DNA from: an uncultured bacterium
GTDB taxonomy: Bacteria; Actinomycetota; Coriobacteriia; Coriobacteriales; Coriobacteriaceae
NCBI GenBank assembly: GCA_905214105.1
Contig: CAJMKK010000005.1
Span: forward strand, 62,001-126,000
Length of the DNA: 64,000 nucleotides
Direction: 5' to 3'
Shown here piece after piece: positions 25,642-38,141 of the stretch; the stretch's first letter is position 1, and the number at the start of each line of letters is the position of its first letter. The translations under genes and the position numbers were made by a program. The notes beneath the pieces are model-generated. The model worked only from the letters and a program-made list of their open reading frames with translations. It had not been told where the DNA came from and did no database searches.

Positions 25642-26556
25642 ATGGGGGAGAACGTGCTCAAGTTCGGTACCTACGTCCGTGTTGGAAACGCGGCCGAAGC
25701 CTATGAGCTCTTGCAGAAGAACCGCAACAACAAGATTGTGGGCGGCGGCATCTGGATGCGCCTGGGTTCGCGTCGTGTGGCGACGGCGATTGACCTTTCG
25801 GCCTGCGGACTCGATCAGATCGAGGAGACCGAGACCGAGTTTCGCATCGGTGCCATGTGCACCCTGCGCCAGCTCGAGCGTCATGCCGGGCTCAACGCGC
25901 TTGTCAACAATGTTTTTGAGTTTGCCGTCCACGACATCGTGGGCGTGCAGTTACGCAATACCGCCACGGTGGGCGGCAGCATCTACGGCCGCTTTGGCTT
26001 CTCGGATGTGCTCTCCGCCTTCCTCGCGCTCGATTCCTATGTTGAGCTGACGGGCGCCGGCCGCGTGCCGCTCGCGGAGTTCGTTGACATGGGCTACGTG
26101 CGTGACGTTATCGAGCATGTCGTGGTCGTCAAGCACGACTACCGCGCGAGCTATGAGGCCGTGCGTAAAGCCGCGACCGACTTCCCCTCGCTGAACGTTA
26201 CCGCCGCCTGGTGGGACGGCTCCTGGCATGTCACCGTGGGTGCCCGCCCTCTGCGTGCGGCTCTGCTGCAGGGCGAGGCATGCGGCCTTGTCGGCAAGCA
26301 GCCTTCCGAGGACGAGCTGCGCGCCCTGGCCGCGTCCGTGCGCGCGCTGAGTTATGGCACCAACATGTGGGGCTCGGCTGAGTACCGCCGCCGCATCTCG
26401 GCCCCGCTGGCGATTCAGGCCGTGCGCCGCGCCGCCGGCATCGAGCTTTCGGCCGCGCTTGCCCGCGAGCTCGAGACCGTGCAAGTCCCCAAATATGCCA
26501 CGGACGAGTATTCCTGCCGCCGCGTGCCCGGCGTCGATTCTAGCGAGGTGCGCTAA
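25642..26556 (+). CDS. FAD-binding subunit of a xanthine-dehydrogenase-family molybdoenzyme
   Basis: A 304-residue subunit with the CO dehydrogenase medium-chain/XdhB fold that passes electrons to FAD. Seen are KIVGGGIWMRLG (nucleotide-binding loop), IGAMCTLRQLERH and the FAD-binding LRNTATVGGSIYGRFGFSDV. It is slightly longer than E. coli YgfM (about 260). The ATG at 25642 has AAGAG upstream; GTG 25654 after GGGGGAG is a possible alternative. Its stop overlaps the next gene by one base, so the two make one enzyme. Confidence 0.82.
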   Translation: MGENVLKFGTYVRVGNAAEAYELLQKNRNNKIVGGGIWMRLGSRRVATAIDLSACGLDQIEETETEFRIGAMCTLRQLERHAGLNALVNNVFEFAVHDIVGVQLRNTATVGGSIYGRFGFSDVLSAFLALDSYVELTGAGRVPLAEFVDMGYVRDVIEHVVVVKHDYRASYEAVRKAATDFPSLNVTAAWWDGSWHVTVGARPLRAALLQGEACGLVGKQPSEDELRALAASVRALSYGTNMWGSAEYRRRISAPLAIQAVRRAAGIELSAALARELETVQVPKYATDEYSCRRVPGVDSSEVR

Positions 26557-29387
26557 TGGCTGCCAAACTCATCGATCTTTCCTTTACGCTCAACGGCCGT
26601 AAGGTCAAGGTTCAGATTGCCCCCGACACCATGCTCTTTGCGCTGTTGCGCGAGCAGGGTTGTGCGTCGGTGCGCTGCGCCTGTGAGACCACCAACTGCG
26701 GCCTGTGCACGGTGTGGCTCGACGGCGACCCGGTGCTGAGCTGCTCGGTTCCCGCCGCCCGTGTTGAGGGCCGTTCGGTCACCACGCTCGAGGGCCTCAA
26801 GGCCGAGTCAGAGGCGCTCGCCCGTGCCATGGCCGCCGAAGGTGCCGAGCAGTGCGGTTTTTGCGCCCCCGGCCTCATCATGAACGTGCTGGCGCTTGCC
26901 CGCGCCGCCAAGGAGGACCCGAGCCTCGTCGCCACGCGCGAGGAGCTGTCGCGCCAGCTTGCCGGTAACCTGTGCCGTTGCAGCGGCTATGAGAGCCAGC
27001 TGCGCGCCATCGTCCGCTTCCTCAACGAATCTGGCGTACAGGTGGGCTTTGAGATGCCCGAGCTGCCCGTCAACGACACCAGCTCTGACGGGGTCTCCTA
27101 CAAGCAGATCACCCACAAGCAGCCCAAGAAGGACTCGAAGGCCCTGCTCGAGGGCCGTCCCGTCTACACGGGCGATATGGTGCCCGTCGGCGCGGTCATC
27201 GTCAAACTCAAGCGCAGTCCCTATGCGCGCGCCAAGATTCGCTCTATCGATACGTCGCGCGCCCTGAAGGTGCCCGGCGTGGTGGGCGTATACACCTACG
27301 AGGACGTGCCCAAGCGCCGCTTTACTATCGCCGGCCAGAGCTATCCGCAGCCGAGTCCCTACGACCGCCTGATTCTCGAGAACCTCGTGCGTTACCAAAA
27401 CGAGGAGGTGGCGATCGTCGCTGCCGAGACCGAGGAGGCCGCCGACAAGGCGCTCAAGCTCATCAAGGTCGACTACGAGGTGCTCGAGCCCCTGCTCGAC
27501 TTTACCCAGGCACTCGATAATGACATCGTGGTCCACCCCGAGGGCGACGTGACCTTTATGTTCCCGCAGGGCGGCGACGTTGCTCGCAACCTGGTGTGCA
27601 GCGGTACCAGCGATTTTGGCGACCTTGATGAGGCGTTCGCCCAGAGCGACATCGTCTTTGAGCGCACCTACACCAGCCAGGCCACGCAGACCGCGCCCAT
27701 GGAGACCTTCCGCGCCTTCGCGACGACCGACGCGTTCGGCCGCATCTCGGTGACCACCTCTACGCAGGTGCCCTTCCACGTGCGCCGCATGGTCGCGCAG
27801 TCGCTCGACATCCCGCAGTCGCAGGTGCAAGTCATTAAGCCGCGCATCGGTGGCGGCTTTGGCTCCAAGCAGACGGGCTGCTGCGAGATCTTCGTGGCGT
27901 TCGTGACGCAGCAGACCGGCCGTCCGAGCTATTGCTGCTACACCCGCGAGGAGACCATCACCGCGGGCAACTCGCGCCACCAGATGCAGATGACCGTTAA
28001 GCTGGGCGCCATGAACGACGGCACCATCACGGCCATCGACTTGCATACGCTGTCCAACGCCGGCGCGTACGGCGAGCACGCTACCACGACGATCGGACTC
28101 TCGGGCCACAAGAGCCTGCCCATCTACAACCACGTGAAGGCGAGCCGCTTTAGCTGGGACGCCGTCTACACCAACACTAACCGCGGCGGCGCGTATCGCG
28201 GCTACGGTGCCACCCAGGGGCAGTTTGCCGTGGAGAGCGCCGTCAACGAGCTCGCCGACATGCTGCACATGGACCCCGCCGACCTGCGCCTTAAGAACAT
28301 CGTGCGCGAGGGCGAGATCATGCCGCAGTATTACAACGAGAAGCTCAACGCCTGTGCACTCGACCACTGCCTGCTGCGCGCGATGGACATGATTGGCTGG
28401 CGCGACAAGCCGCTGGCCGTGGACCTGGGCGACCGCGTGCGCGCCCTGGGCTGCGCGCTCACCATGCAGGGCTCGGGCATCTCCAACGTGGACATCGCCG
28501 GCATCGACATGCGCCTGGAAGAGGACGGCTTCATTACCATCGGCACCGGCGCCACCGATAACGGCATGGGCGTCGACACGATCCTGGCGCAGATTGCCGC
28601 CGAGGAGCTGGGCGTGGAGAGCTCGCTGATCGTGGTGCGCGGCGTGGACACCGACGTGTCGCCGTTCGACGCCGGCTCGTACGCGAGCTCCGGTACCTAC
28701 GTGACGGGCCTTGCCGCCAAGAACGCCGCGACCGAGCTGCGTGAGAAGATTTGCGCCAAGGCCGCTCAGATGTGGGATGTGGACGCCGCCGACGTGGTCT
28801 TCGATGGCCAGTACGTGCGCCTGTCCGACGAGCGTGCCGCACGCGAGCAGAACCGCTACCTCACGCTGCGCGACTTTGCCAACTTGTGCGTCAAGAACAT
28901 CGCGGGCGGCGACGCGCTCACCTCGCATGCCTCTGCCTGCCTGCCCGTTTCGCCTCCGCCGTTTATGGCCGGCATTGCCGAGGTCGAGGTCGACAAGGCC
29001 ACCGGCAAGGTGACCGTGGTGGACTACGCGGCGGCCGTTGACTGCGGCACCGTGATCAACGAGGCGCTCGCGCGCGTCCAGGCCGAGGGCGGCATTGCCC
29101 AGGGTATCGGCCACGCGCTCTACGAGATTGTCGAGCACGATGAGCGCGGCCGTCTGCGCACCGACAACTTTATGAGCTACAAGCTGCCCACGCGCCTGGA
29201 TATCGGCAGCATTCGCGTGGCCTTTGAGCCGAGCTACGAGCCGACGGGCCCGTTTGGCGCCAAGTCGATCGGCGAGGTCGTCATCAACACGCCGCTCGCC
29301 GCCGTGGCCTCAGCCGTGGCACACGCCACCGGCCACCAGGTTCGCTCGCTGCCCATCACGCCCGAGAAGGCCCTGCTGGGGGAGTAG
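26556..29387 (+). CDS. fused 2Fe-2S and molybdenum-binding subunit, XdhD-like hydroxylase
   Basis: A 943-residue protein combining two parts that are separate in many enzymes. Residues 1-160 hold two 2Fe-2S motifs, CETTNCGLCTVW...C and CGFCAPG...CRCSGY. Residues from about 190 onward are the molybdopterin-binding part, with GGGFGSKQ, GGAYRGYGATQGQFAVES and the catalytic Glu 907 in GAKSIGEV. The domain order and length resemble E. coli XdhD (956), a protein linked genetically to selenium-dependent hydroxylases. Purine or another N-heterocycle is the likely substrate, but this cannot be decided from sequence. The nearby sel genes, mobA and DUF3343 make a selenium-dependent cofactor possible. 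Confidence 0.82.
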   Translation: MAAKLIDLSFTLNGRKVKVQIAPDTMLFALLREQGCASVRCACETTNCGLCTVWLDGDPVLSCSVPAARVEGRSVTTLEGLKAESEALARAMAAEGAEQCGFCAPGLIMNVLALARAAKEDPSLVATREELSRQLAGNLCRCSGYESQLRAIVRFLNESGVQVGFEMPELPVNDTSSDGVSYKQITHKQPKKDSKALLEGRPVYTGDMVPVGAVIVKLKRSPYARAKIRSIDTSRALKVPGVVGVYTYEDVPKRRFTIAGQSYPQPSPYDRLILENLVRYQNEEVAIVAAETEEAADKALKLIKVDYEVLEPLLDFTQALDNDIVVHPEGDVTFMFPQGGDVARNLVCSGTSDFGDLDEAFAQSDIVFERTYTSQATQTAPMETFRAFATTDAFGRISVTTSTQVPFHVRRMVAQSLDIPQSQVQVIKPRIGGGFGSKQTGCCEIFVAFVTQQTGRPSYCCYTREETITAGNSRHQMQMTVKLGAMNDGTITAIDLHTLSNAGAYGEHATTTIGLSGHKSLPIYNHVKASRFSWDAVYTNTNRGGAYRGYGATQGQFAVESAVNELADMLHMDPADLRLKNIVREGEIMPQYYNEKLNACALDHCLLRAMDMIGWRDKPLAVDLGDRVRALGCALTMQGSGISNVDIAGIDMRLEEDGFITIGTGATDNGMGVDTILAQIAAEELGVESSLIVVRGVDTDVSPFDAGSYASSGTYVTGLAAKNAATELREKICAKAAQMWDVDAADVVFDGQYVRLSDERAAREQNRYLTLRDFANLCVKNIAGGDALTSHASACLPVSPPPFMAGIAEVEVDKATGKVTVVDYAAAVDCGTVINEALARVQAEGGIAQGIGHALYEIVEHDERGRLRTDNFMSYKLPTRLDIGSIRVAFEPSYEPTGPFGAKSIGEVVINTPLAAVASAVAHATGHQVRSLPITPEKALLGE

Positions 29388-29411
29388 CGGGTCGGCGAAC
29401 AAGTCGTAATT

Positions 29412-29441
29412 GGCGGGGCGGGGCAACTCGCCCCGCCTTTT
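29412..29441 (+). terminator. rho-independent terminator after the XdhD-like gene
   Basis: GGCGGGGC (29412-29419) pairs with GCCCCGCC (29430-29437), followed by TTTTG. Confidence 0.75.
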
Positions 29442-29527
29442 GCACTCGTGGTGAGGTCGTGAGCCTGTAAAAGGTGTGCGTGCGCTTGCCGTTCGTATCT
29501 GCTATCATTCCTAGTCTGTGCGCTCAT

Positions 29528-29611
29528 GCGGGCGTGGCGGAATTGGTAGACGCGCCAGATTTAGGTTCTGGTGGGATTCCCGTGAAGGTTCGAGTCCTTT
29601 CGCCCGCACCA
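29528..29611 (+). tRNA. tRNA-Leu, anticodon TAG
   Basis: GCGGGCG (29528-29534) pairs with CGCCCGC (29601-29607); the encoded CCA is 29609-29611. The anticodon stem 29555-29559/29567-29571 encloses a loop with TAG at 29562-29564. A long variable arm and the TTCGAGTCC T loop fit a class II leucine tRNA. It stands alone, about 90 bp upstream of tig. Confidence 0.95.
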
Positions 29612-29701
29612 ACGCACCCGCGTTGGCTTATGCCTTCGCGACGCTTGTTGCATAAAGGTACCAGCACCTCAGATAAGCTGGGCAGTATGAGGAGGAACGT
29701 G

Positions 29702-31000
29702 TTGAACATCACCGCTTCTGACGTCAAGGACGCCAAGCTCACCGCTACGGTCACCATCCCGGCCGCCGACGTCGACGCCGCGATCAAGAAGGCTTACAAG
29801 GACACTGCCAAGAAGTACCGCTTCCCGGGCTTCCGCGCCGGTAAGGCCCCCCGTCCGGTCATCGACTCCGCCCTGGGCGCCGAGGCTACCCTCGCTCAGG
29901 CTACCAACGACCTGATCGCCGCCAACGAGCCCGCCGTCCTCAACGAGCTGGACATCGTCCCCACCAAGAACGGTGACTACAAGGACCTCGACCTAGCCAA
30001 GGATCACGAGGACTACACCTACACCGTCGAGTTCTCCCTGCGTCCCGCCGCTGAGCTCTCCTCCTTCGACGCCGTCGAGATCGAGATGCCCCCTGCGGAG
30101 GTCACCGAGTCCGAGATCAACAACCAGGTCGAGATGCTCCTCAACTACCGTGCCACCTTCGAGGACGTCGAGGGTCGCGCCGTCGAGGCCGAGGACTATG
30201 TGACCGTCGACCTCAAGGCCGTCGAGAACGCCGACAACTTTGCCGCCGAGGGCCGCATGCTCATTGCCGGTAGCGACAGTAACCCCAAGGAGTTCAACGA
30301 GGCCCTGATCGGCGCTAACGTTGACGACGTCAAGACCGTCACCTGGACCGACGAGGTCGAGGAGGGCGAGGAGGCCGAGACTCACACCGTCGAGGTCACC
30401 GTCAAGGGCATCAAGGTCCGCAACACCCCCGAGCTCACCGACGAGCTCGTCAAGTCCGACTTTGGCTTCGACAGCATCGACGCTATGCGCGACGCCATCA
30501 AGCTCGAGATCGAGCAGGACAAGGCTTCCCGCCTCCCGGCCGAGAAGGAGAACCGTTGCGTCTCCGCTCTCGCCGAGCGCCTGCAGCTCGACGAGATGGA
30601 CGCCGACTACGAGCAGTCCGTCTTTGAGGAGCTTGGCCAGAACTTCCTGTCCAACCTCGCTGCCCGCGGCATGACCCTGGACACCTGGCTGCCCGCTTCC
30701 GGTCTGACCATGGAGCAGTTCATCGGCGACCTGCACAAGCAGGCCAACGACGTTGCCCGTGAGTCCCTGGCTCTGGACGCCCTCGCCCGCGAGCTCAAGA
30801 TTGAGGTCACCGAGGACGACATCAACGCCGAGTTCGAGAAGGCCGGCGTCAAGGACGTCGAGGCTTCCAAGGCTGAGTTCATCGCCGATGGCCGCATGCC
30901 TGCCGTCCGCGAGTCCATCCGTCGCTCCAAGGCCGTCGACCACCTGGTCGAGAACGCCAAGGTGACCGAGGTCGACGAGACCGTCAAGGACGCCGAGTAA
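29702..31000 (+). CDS. tig: trigger factor, ribosome-bound chaperone
   Basis: A protein of about 432 residues that binds nascent chains at the ribosome exit. The signature ribosome-docking loop is GFRAGKAPRPVI near residue 40 (G-F-R-x-G-K-x-P). A FKBP-like domain (EDYVTVDLKAV...) is central, and the C-terminal helical arms follow. The TTG at 29702 is chosen because GGAGG at 29691-29695 is six bases upstream; GTG 29699 and ATG 29687 are in frame but poorly spaced. Head of the conserved tig-clpP-clpX cluster. Confidence 0.92.
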   Translation: MNITASDVKDAKLTATVTIPAADVDAAIKKAYKDTAKKYRFPGFRAGKAPRPVIDSALGAEATLAQATNDLIAANEPAVLNELDIVPTKNGDYKDLDLAKDHEDYTYTVEFSLRPAAELSSFDAVEIEMPPAEVTESEINNQVEMLLNYRATFEDVEGRAVEAEDYVTVDLKAVENADNFAAEGRMLIAGSDSNPKEFNEALIGANVDDVKTVTWTDEVEEGEEAETHTVEVTVKGIKVRNTPELTDELVKSDFGFDSIDAMRDAIKLEIEQDKASRLPAEKENRCVSALAERLQLDEMDADYEQSVFEELGQNFLSNLAARGMTLDTWLPASGLTMEQFIGDLHKQANDVARESLALDALARELKIEVTEDDINAEFEKAGVKDVEASKAEFIADGRMPAVRESIRRSKAVDHLVENAKVTEVDETVKDAE

Positions 31001-31076
31001 TTCTCGCCACCTTGCCCGCGAGCGCATGCGTGCGCCCGTGATGGGGTAAAGTTATACACCGGTTATCCGGTTGCTT

Positions 31077-31117
31077 CGTACGGTGCCAGCCAATGCATAG
31101 CATGCGGGCACCGTACG
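31077..31117 (+). other. hairpin between tig and clpP
   Basis: CGTACGGTGCC (31077-31087) and GGCACCGTACG (31107-31117) pair perfectly over 11 bp with a 19-nt loop, followed by TTTATC. It may attenuate or process the tig transcript before clpP. Confidence 0.55.
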
Positions 31118-31157
31118 TTTATCTAGAACCAATTTGGTCCGCAAGAGAGAAATGGAG

Positions 31158-31784
31158 ATGCGTATGATCGCCAAGTTCGATTCCGCCCTCGTGCCATACG
31201 TTATCGAGCAGACGCCGCGCGGCGAGCGCAGCTACGATATCTATTCGCGCCTGCTCAACGACCGCATCATCTTCTTGGGCGAGGAGATCAACTCCGTCAG
31301 CGCCAACCTGGTCGTTGCCCAGCTGCTGCATCTTGAGAGCCAGGATGCCGAGAAGGATATCTCGCTCTACATCAATTCGCCCGGCGGCGAGGTCTACTCC
31401 GGCCTGGCGATTCTGGACACCATGAACTTCATCAAGCCGCAGGTCTCCACCATCTGCGTCGGTATGGCCGCGTCCATGGCCGCCGTGCTGCTTTCGGCCG
31501 GCGCCAAGGGCAAGCGCTTCTGCCTGCCGCACTCCAAGGTCATGATTCACCAGCCCAGCGGCGGTGCCCAGGGCCAGCAGACCGAGATCGAGATCGTTGC
31601 CGAGGAGATCAAGAAGACCCGTCGCGAGCTCAACCAGATCCTGTCCGACGCCTCGGGCCAGCCCATCGAGAAGGTCCAGGCCGATACCGAGCGCGACAAC
31701 TACCTGACCGCTTCCGAGGCCCTCGACTACGGTCTGATCGACCGTATCGTCACCTCGCGCGATATCGCCGCGAAGGACGCCTAG
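31158..31784 (+). CDS. clpP: ATP-dependent Clp protease proteolytic subunit
   Basis: A serine protease of about 208 residues that degrades unfolded or tagged proteins with ClpX/ClpA-type partners. The catalytic Ser lies in GMAASMAAV (about residue 106) and the His in [19 protein letters not shown] and [11 protein letters not shown] are also conserved. Three in-frame ATGs (31152, 31158, 31164) compete; GGAG at 31154-31157 best serves 31164, so the mature start could be two codons later. It is followed after one base by clpX. Confidence 0.93.
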   Translation: MRMIAKFDSALVPYVIEQTPRGERSYDIYSRLLNDRIIFLGEEINSVSANLVVAQLLHLESQDAEKDISLYINSPGGEVYSGLAILDTMNFIKPQVSTICVGMAASMAAVLLSAGAKGKRFCLPHSKVMIHQPSGGAQGQQTEIEIVAEEIKKTRRELNQILSDASGQPIEKVQADTERDNYLTASEALDYGLIDRIVTSRDIAAKDA

Positions 31785-31785
31785 G

Positions 31786-33192
31786 ATGGCAGGAAACATG
31801 CAGGACAACTTTGACGAGAACGGCAACCCCATCCGCTGCTCCTTCTGCGGAAAAGAGCAGGGCCAGGTCCGTCGCCTCGTAAAGGGTCCGACCAACATCT
31901 TTATCTGTGACGAGTGCGTCGCCGCCTGCTCTGAGATTTTGGAGGAGTCGCTGGCTTCGGACTTTATGGATGCTGCCCGCAACGGCAAGCTGCCGGGCTT
32001 CCTCAACGACCACGGCCAGGCTGCATCCCAGCCCGCTGTGGACCCCGAGACCGAGGGCTTTGAGCTCGAGGACGACCGCCAGGTCATCACGCACGTGCCG
32101 ACGCCGCACGAGATCTATGACGAGCTTTCGGCCTATGTTATGGGTCAGGAGGACGCCAAGCGCGCCATGTCGGTGGCCGTGTACAACCACTACCGCCGCG
32201 TGATCGAGGGCGGTGCTGCGGTGTCTGCCTTTGATGACGGTTTGGGCTCGCAGTTCGATGACGATATGGACGAGGTAGAGCTCGCCAAGTCCAACATCCT
32301 GCTGCTCGGTCCCACCGGTACCGGTAAGACCCTGCTCGCCCAGACGCTCGCGCGCATCCTCGAGGTGCCGTTTGCCATCGCCGACGCTACCGCGCTCACC
32401 GAGGCCGGCTATGTGGGCGAGGACGTGGAGAACATCCTGCTCAAGCTCATCAACGCTGCCGATGGCGACATTGAGCGCGCGCAGGTTGGCATTATCTACG
32501 TGGACGAGATCGACAAGATCGCCCGCAAGGCCGAGAACCTCTCCATCACCCGCGATGTTTCGGGCGAGGGCGTTCAGCAGGCGCTGCTTAAGATTCTTGA
32601 GGGCACGGTGGCAAGCGTTCCGCCCACCGGCGGCCGCAAGCATCCCCAGCAGGAGCTGCTGCAGATCGACACGACCAACATCCTGTTCATCTGCGGCGGT
32701 GCCTTTGTGGGTCTGGACAAGATCATCGCCGATCGCGTGGGCAACAAGGGCGTGGGCTTTAACTCCGAGATCGCCGGCCCCACCTCGGTCGACGAGAACG
32801 ATCTGCTGCGCCAGGTGCTCCCGCAGGACCTCAACGCCTTTGGCATGATTCCCGAGTTTGTGGGCCGTACGCCCGTCGTCACCCAGACGCAGGCGCTCGA
32901 CGAGGACGACCTGGTGTCGATCCTGACCGAGCCCAAGAACGCCGTGGTGCGTCAGTACCGCAAGATGTTCCAGCTCGAGGACGTTGAGCTTGAGTTTGAG
33001 GACGCTGCTCTGCACGAGATCGCCCGCATGGCGCTTGCCCGCAAGACCGGCGCCCGCGGCCTGCGCTCCATCTGCGAGGACGTGCTGCAGCAGACGATGT
33101 TCGACCTCCCCAGCGAGGAGGGCGTCACCAAGGTCATCGTGACCGAAGCCTCCGTAAAGGGCACCGAACAGCCCAAACGCATCTACGGGTAA
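31786..33192 (+). CDS. clpX: ATP-dependent Clp protease ATP-binding subunit ClpX
   Basis: A 468-residue AAA+ unfoldase that feeds ClpP. The N-terminal zinc-binding domain shows CSFCGKEQ...CDECVAAC (about residues 18-43). Walker A is GPTGTGKT and Walker [20 protein letters not shown] and the arginine-finger region are intact. It is somewhat longer than E. coli ClpX (424), with an acidic linker around residues 85-100. The terminator at 33214-33254 ends the operon. Confidence 0.95.
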   Translation: MAGNMQDNFDENGNPIRCSFCGKEQGQVRRLVKGPTNIFICDECVAACSEILEESLASDFMDAARNGKLPGFLNDHGQAASQPAVDPETEGFELEDDRQVITHVPTPHEIYDELSAYVMGQEDAKRAMSVAVYNHYRRVIEGGAAVSAFDDGLGSQFDDDMDEVELAKSNILLLGPTGTGKTLLAQTLARILEVPFAIADATALTEAGYVGEDVENILLKLINAADGDIERAQVGIIYVDEIDKIARKAENLSITRDVSGEGVQQALLKILEGTVASVPPTGGRKHPQQELLQIDTTNILFICGGAFVGLDKIIADRVGNKGVGFNSEIAGPTSVDENDLLRQVLPQDLNAFGMIPEFVGRTPVVTQTQALDEDDLVSILTEPKNAVVRQYRKMFQLEDVELEFEDAALHEIARMALARKTGARGLRSICEDVLQQTMFDLPSEEGVTKVIVTEASVKGTEQPKRIYG

Positions 33193-33213
33193 ACCAGCCT
33201 AAAACGTGTTTCT

Positions 33214-33254
33214 AAATAGCCTCCGACCATCCACGGTCGGAGGCTATTTTATAT
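33214..33254 (+). terminator. rho-independent terminator after clpX
   Basis: A perfect 15-bp stem (33214-33228 with 33235-33249), a 6-nt loop, and a downstream T-rich stretch. The A-run on the 5' side means it could act in both directions. Confidence 0.9.
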
Positions 33255-33342
33255 ATACGCAATAACCCCAACTACCTGTGTTATTCTGTGTGTTTGTTTA
33301 AGCCTCAGCGAAGTCATTCAGACTGAAGTAATCGATACCTAA

Positions 33343-33458
33343 GGGGAGGAATGTAGGCCCGATTTTCGTAGATTCCGCACGAGCCGAAGACCACTTAATG
33401 TGGTCTTCGAGCGAGCCCAGGACCTGACCGAGCGAAAATCGGGCCTACATTCCTCCCC
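33343..33458. repeat. nested palindrome element 1, upstream of valS
   Basis: Outer arms of 26 bp (33343-33368 and 33433-33458) are perfectly complementary. Inside, 33385-33394 pairs perfectly with 33400-33409 around TTAAT. The central part, read on the minus strand, repeats in element 2 after valS (36191-36298), including GCTCGTGCGGAA beside the inner hairpin, yet the outer arms of the two elements are unrelated. The element lies in the presumed valS 5' leader, ending 20 bp before the start codon. There is no T-box motif here. Confidence 0.9.
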
Positions 33459-33478
33459 GACGGGCAAGGGAGAGATAT

Positions 33479-36175
<2,697 letters not shown>

Positions 36176-36190
36176 GCGGTACTGAGGGAC

Positions 36191-36298
36191 GCGGTTTGGG
36201 GCTTTGCTCGCTACTGCGGACAGTCCTGCTCGCACGAAGGCCACATTAAGTGGCCTTCGGCTCGTGCGGAACTTGTATCGAGCAAAGCCCCAAACCGC
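36191..36298. repeat. nested palindrome element 2, downstream of valS
   Basis: Outer arms of 20 bp (36191-36210 and 36279-36298) are perfectly complementary; inner arms 36235-36244 and 36250-36259 pair over 10 bp around ATTAA. The core (CGAAGGCCACATTAAGTGG and flanks) matches the reverse complement of element 1 with matched changes on both sides of the inner stem (GGCC here, GACC/GGTC there). The outer arms share nothing with element 1. No T-run follows. Confidence 0.9.
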
Positions 36299-36450
36299 TC
36301 CCATGGCGGTTACGGGGGCGTCTGCTGCCTGGTGAGGTCACTTGGTTGTGGCCTTGATCTTGCTGCAAGCGGGTAAAGGCTGATATTGTCAACGCGAGGG
36401 GCTCATTCTTTTTGGTGGGCCTCTTTTTCTGTTATGGGAGACTTTGGGTT

Positions 36451-37794
36451 ATGGCTAAGCGTTCTGGGTCGTATGTCGTTCCTTTCTCGTTTGATTTGCT
36501 TTCGTTTGATGAGGCTGTTGGACTTGCTGCTGATACGGGGCGGATTTCTGGGGATGCTGGTCCTCTGCTCGAGACGGTTGTCGATATGCTCGATGAGTTG
36601 GGACGTCCGGATGAGTATTTCGATTGCATTCAGGTCGCCGGTACCAATGGCAAGACTTCGACCACGCGTTTTTCGGCTGCCATCCTTCGTGGTGAGGGGT
36701 TAAAGACCGCGCTGTATACGTCGCCGCAGCTTGTGCGCTATCCCGAGCGCATGGAGGTCGATGGGCGCGTTGTGAGCGATGAGGCGTTTGCCCGTGGCGT
36801 TTCTGCCGCCGTCGAGGCGGGGCATCGCGTGAATGCTCGTCGTGTGGCGGCGGGAGAGCGCGCCTATTCCATCACGCCGTTTGACCTGCTGACGGCTGCC
36901 GCATTGGTAGTGTTTGCCGAGGCTGCGGTGGATGTTGCCGTGCTTGAGGTTGGCATGGGCGGGCGTTGGGACGCCACAAGTGCGACCGATCCCGTCGCCG
37001 TTGCCATTACGGGCATTGGGCTCGACCATACGCGCATTTTGGGCGACACGCTCGAGGCCATTGCGGGGGAGAAGGCTGCGGTTATCAAACCCGGGCGCTT
37101 GGTTGTTTTGGGCGAGGGCACGCACGAGGCGAGCGTTCAGCGCGTGATGGATGCCCGTTGCCGCGCGTGCGGCGTCGTGCCGCTCGTGGTGAGCCACGCC
37201 ACGACTAAGGTGCCTGCGCATGTGGGCGACACGGTTGAGTTTAGCTGCACCACGCCGCGTGCGATCTATACGACGGGCATGGTTAAGCCGGCATATCAGC
37301 CGCAGAATGCAGCGTGCGCGATTATGCTCTGCGAGGGGTATCTGGGTCGTGAGCTCGACCACGAGGCACTGGATGCTTCGCTTATGGGTTGCCCCACACC
37401 GGGTCGTTTTGACGTGTTGGGGACCGATCCGCTCAAGCTGATTGATGCCTGCCATAACCCTCAGAGCTGCGAGAACTTTGTGAGCGCGCTGGACGAGATC
37501 GATCCGTGCGTGGAGAATCGCCCCACGCTGCTGTGCGCTGCGCTGGCCGACAAGGACGTGGCGGGCATCGTCGACGTGCTGATTCCTGCCTTTCCGCGCG
37601 TGGTCGTGACCCAGACCGATTCCGATCGTGCCCTGCCGGCAGAGGAGCTCGCCGCCCTCGTTGATGCCGATAAGCTCGCAGGCGTATACCCGAGCGTGTC
37701 CGAGGCCCTCGCTGCCTTCGATGCCGCGGGTGAGTCCTTCGTAGCAGCCGGCACCATCACCCTAGCCGGCGAAGTAGCCGGCCTGCTGCGCTAA
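36451..37794 (+). CDS. folC: folylpolyglutamate/dihydrofolate synthase
   Basis: A 447-residue Mur-ligase-family enzyme that adds glutamates to folates and may also make dihydrofolate. The P-loop is VAGTNGKTSTT; TSPQLVRYPERM, LEVGMGGRWDATSA and the C-terminal IDACHNPQS are conserved. GGGAG lies about 10 bases before ATG 36451. The first 150 bases are richer in T than the rest. It probably has its own promoter downstream of nested palindrome element 2. Confidence 0.92.
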   Translation: MAKRSGSYVVPFSFDLLSFDEAVGLAADTGRISGDAGPLLETVVDMLDELGRPDEYFDCIQVAGTNGKTSTTRFSAAILRGEGLKTALYTSPQLVRYPERMEVDGRVVSDEAFARGVSAAVEAGHRVNARRVAAGERAYSITPFDLLTAAALVVFAEAAVDVAVLEVGMGGRWDATSATDPVAVAITGIGLDHTRILGDTLEAIAGEKAAVIKPGRLVVLGEGTHEASVQRVMDARCRACGVVPLVVSHATTKVPAHVGDTVEFSCTTPRAIYTTGMVKPAYQPQNAACAIMLCEGYLGRELDHEALDASLMGCPTPGRFDVLGTDPLKLIDACHNPQSCENFVSALDEIDPCVENRPTLLCAALADKDVAGIVDVLIPAFPRVVVTQTDSDRALPAEELAALVDADKLAGVYPSVSEALAAFDAAGESFVAAGTITLAGEVAGLLR

Positions 37795-37809
37795 CCCATT
37801 CCCTCATCA

Positions 37810-37874
37810 GCTGCGGTGAAAAACGGACTGTTTTACAAGCCAGAAGCCTCAAACGGTCCGTATATCACCGCAAC
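37810..37874. repeat. 65-bp palindromic intergenic repeat, copy C (variant arms)
   Basis: Same 65-bp length and same outer TGCGGTGA/TCACCGCA ends as the other copies, but the inner arms read AAACGGACTGTTT and AAACGGTCCGTAT instead of AAATAGTTCCT and its complement. The changed inner arms still pair with each other, and pairing extends 4 bp further (GTTT/AAAC). Confidence 0.85.
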
Positions 37875-37937
37875 TCAAAAGCAGTCAATTTGGGACGGGG
37901 CTTTTTTGACTGCCCTCTGCTCCGAGTTGACTCGCTT

Positions 37938-38097
37938 GCCACGAAGTGGGCCTATCTACTACGTTTGACCGGTTACCCCCGACCATACGGAACATCGCGA
38001 AATTAAAACCGCAGGTAGACGGCTTGCGTTTTTTGCGAAAACTCGGTTATGGTCGACCCATGCGGGTTAAACGTAGTAGATAGCCCGTTTTCGTGGC
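37938..38097. mobile_element. 160-bp terminal-inverted-repeat element, copy 1
   Basis: Imperfect terminal inverted repeats of about 34 bp (GCCACGAAGTGGGC...CTACTACGTTTGACC and its counterpart ending at 38097) surround an AT-rich core. A second copy of the same length and in the same orientation is at 44859-45018, beyond the giant surface-protein gene. It encodes nothing, so it looks like a MITE-type or structural repeat. No transposase is in the window. Confidence 0.8.
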
Positions 38098-38112
38098 GCG
38101 ACGTAATCGCAA

Positions 38113-38141
38113 TGTGACAAAGGGACCGCCCCGTTGTCACA
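38113..38141. other. inverted repeat in the adhesin upstream region
   Basis: TGTGACAA (38113-38120) and TTGTCACA (38134-38141) form an 8-bp dyad between the 160-bp element and the adhesin leader. It resembles a regulator site; which regulator is unknown. Confidence 0.3.

Noticed and set aside
29486..29508. tRNA-Leu promoter TTGCCG/TATCAT
   Set aside because: The two boxes are only 11 bp apart, too close for a standard promoter.
33255..33478. T-box riboswitch upstream of valS
   Set aside because: No T-box sequence of the GGTGG-type or antiterminator was found; the leader is occupied by the nested palindrome.
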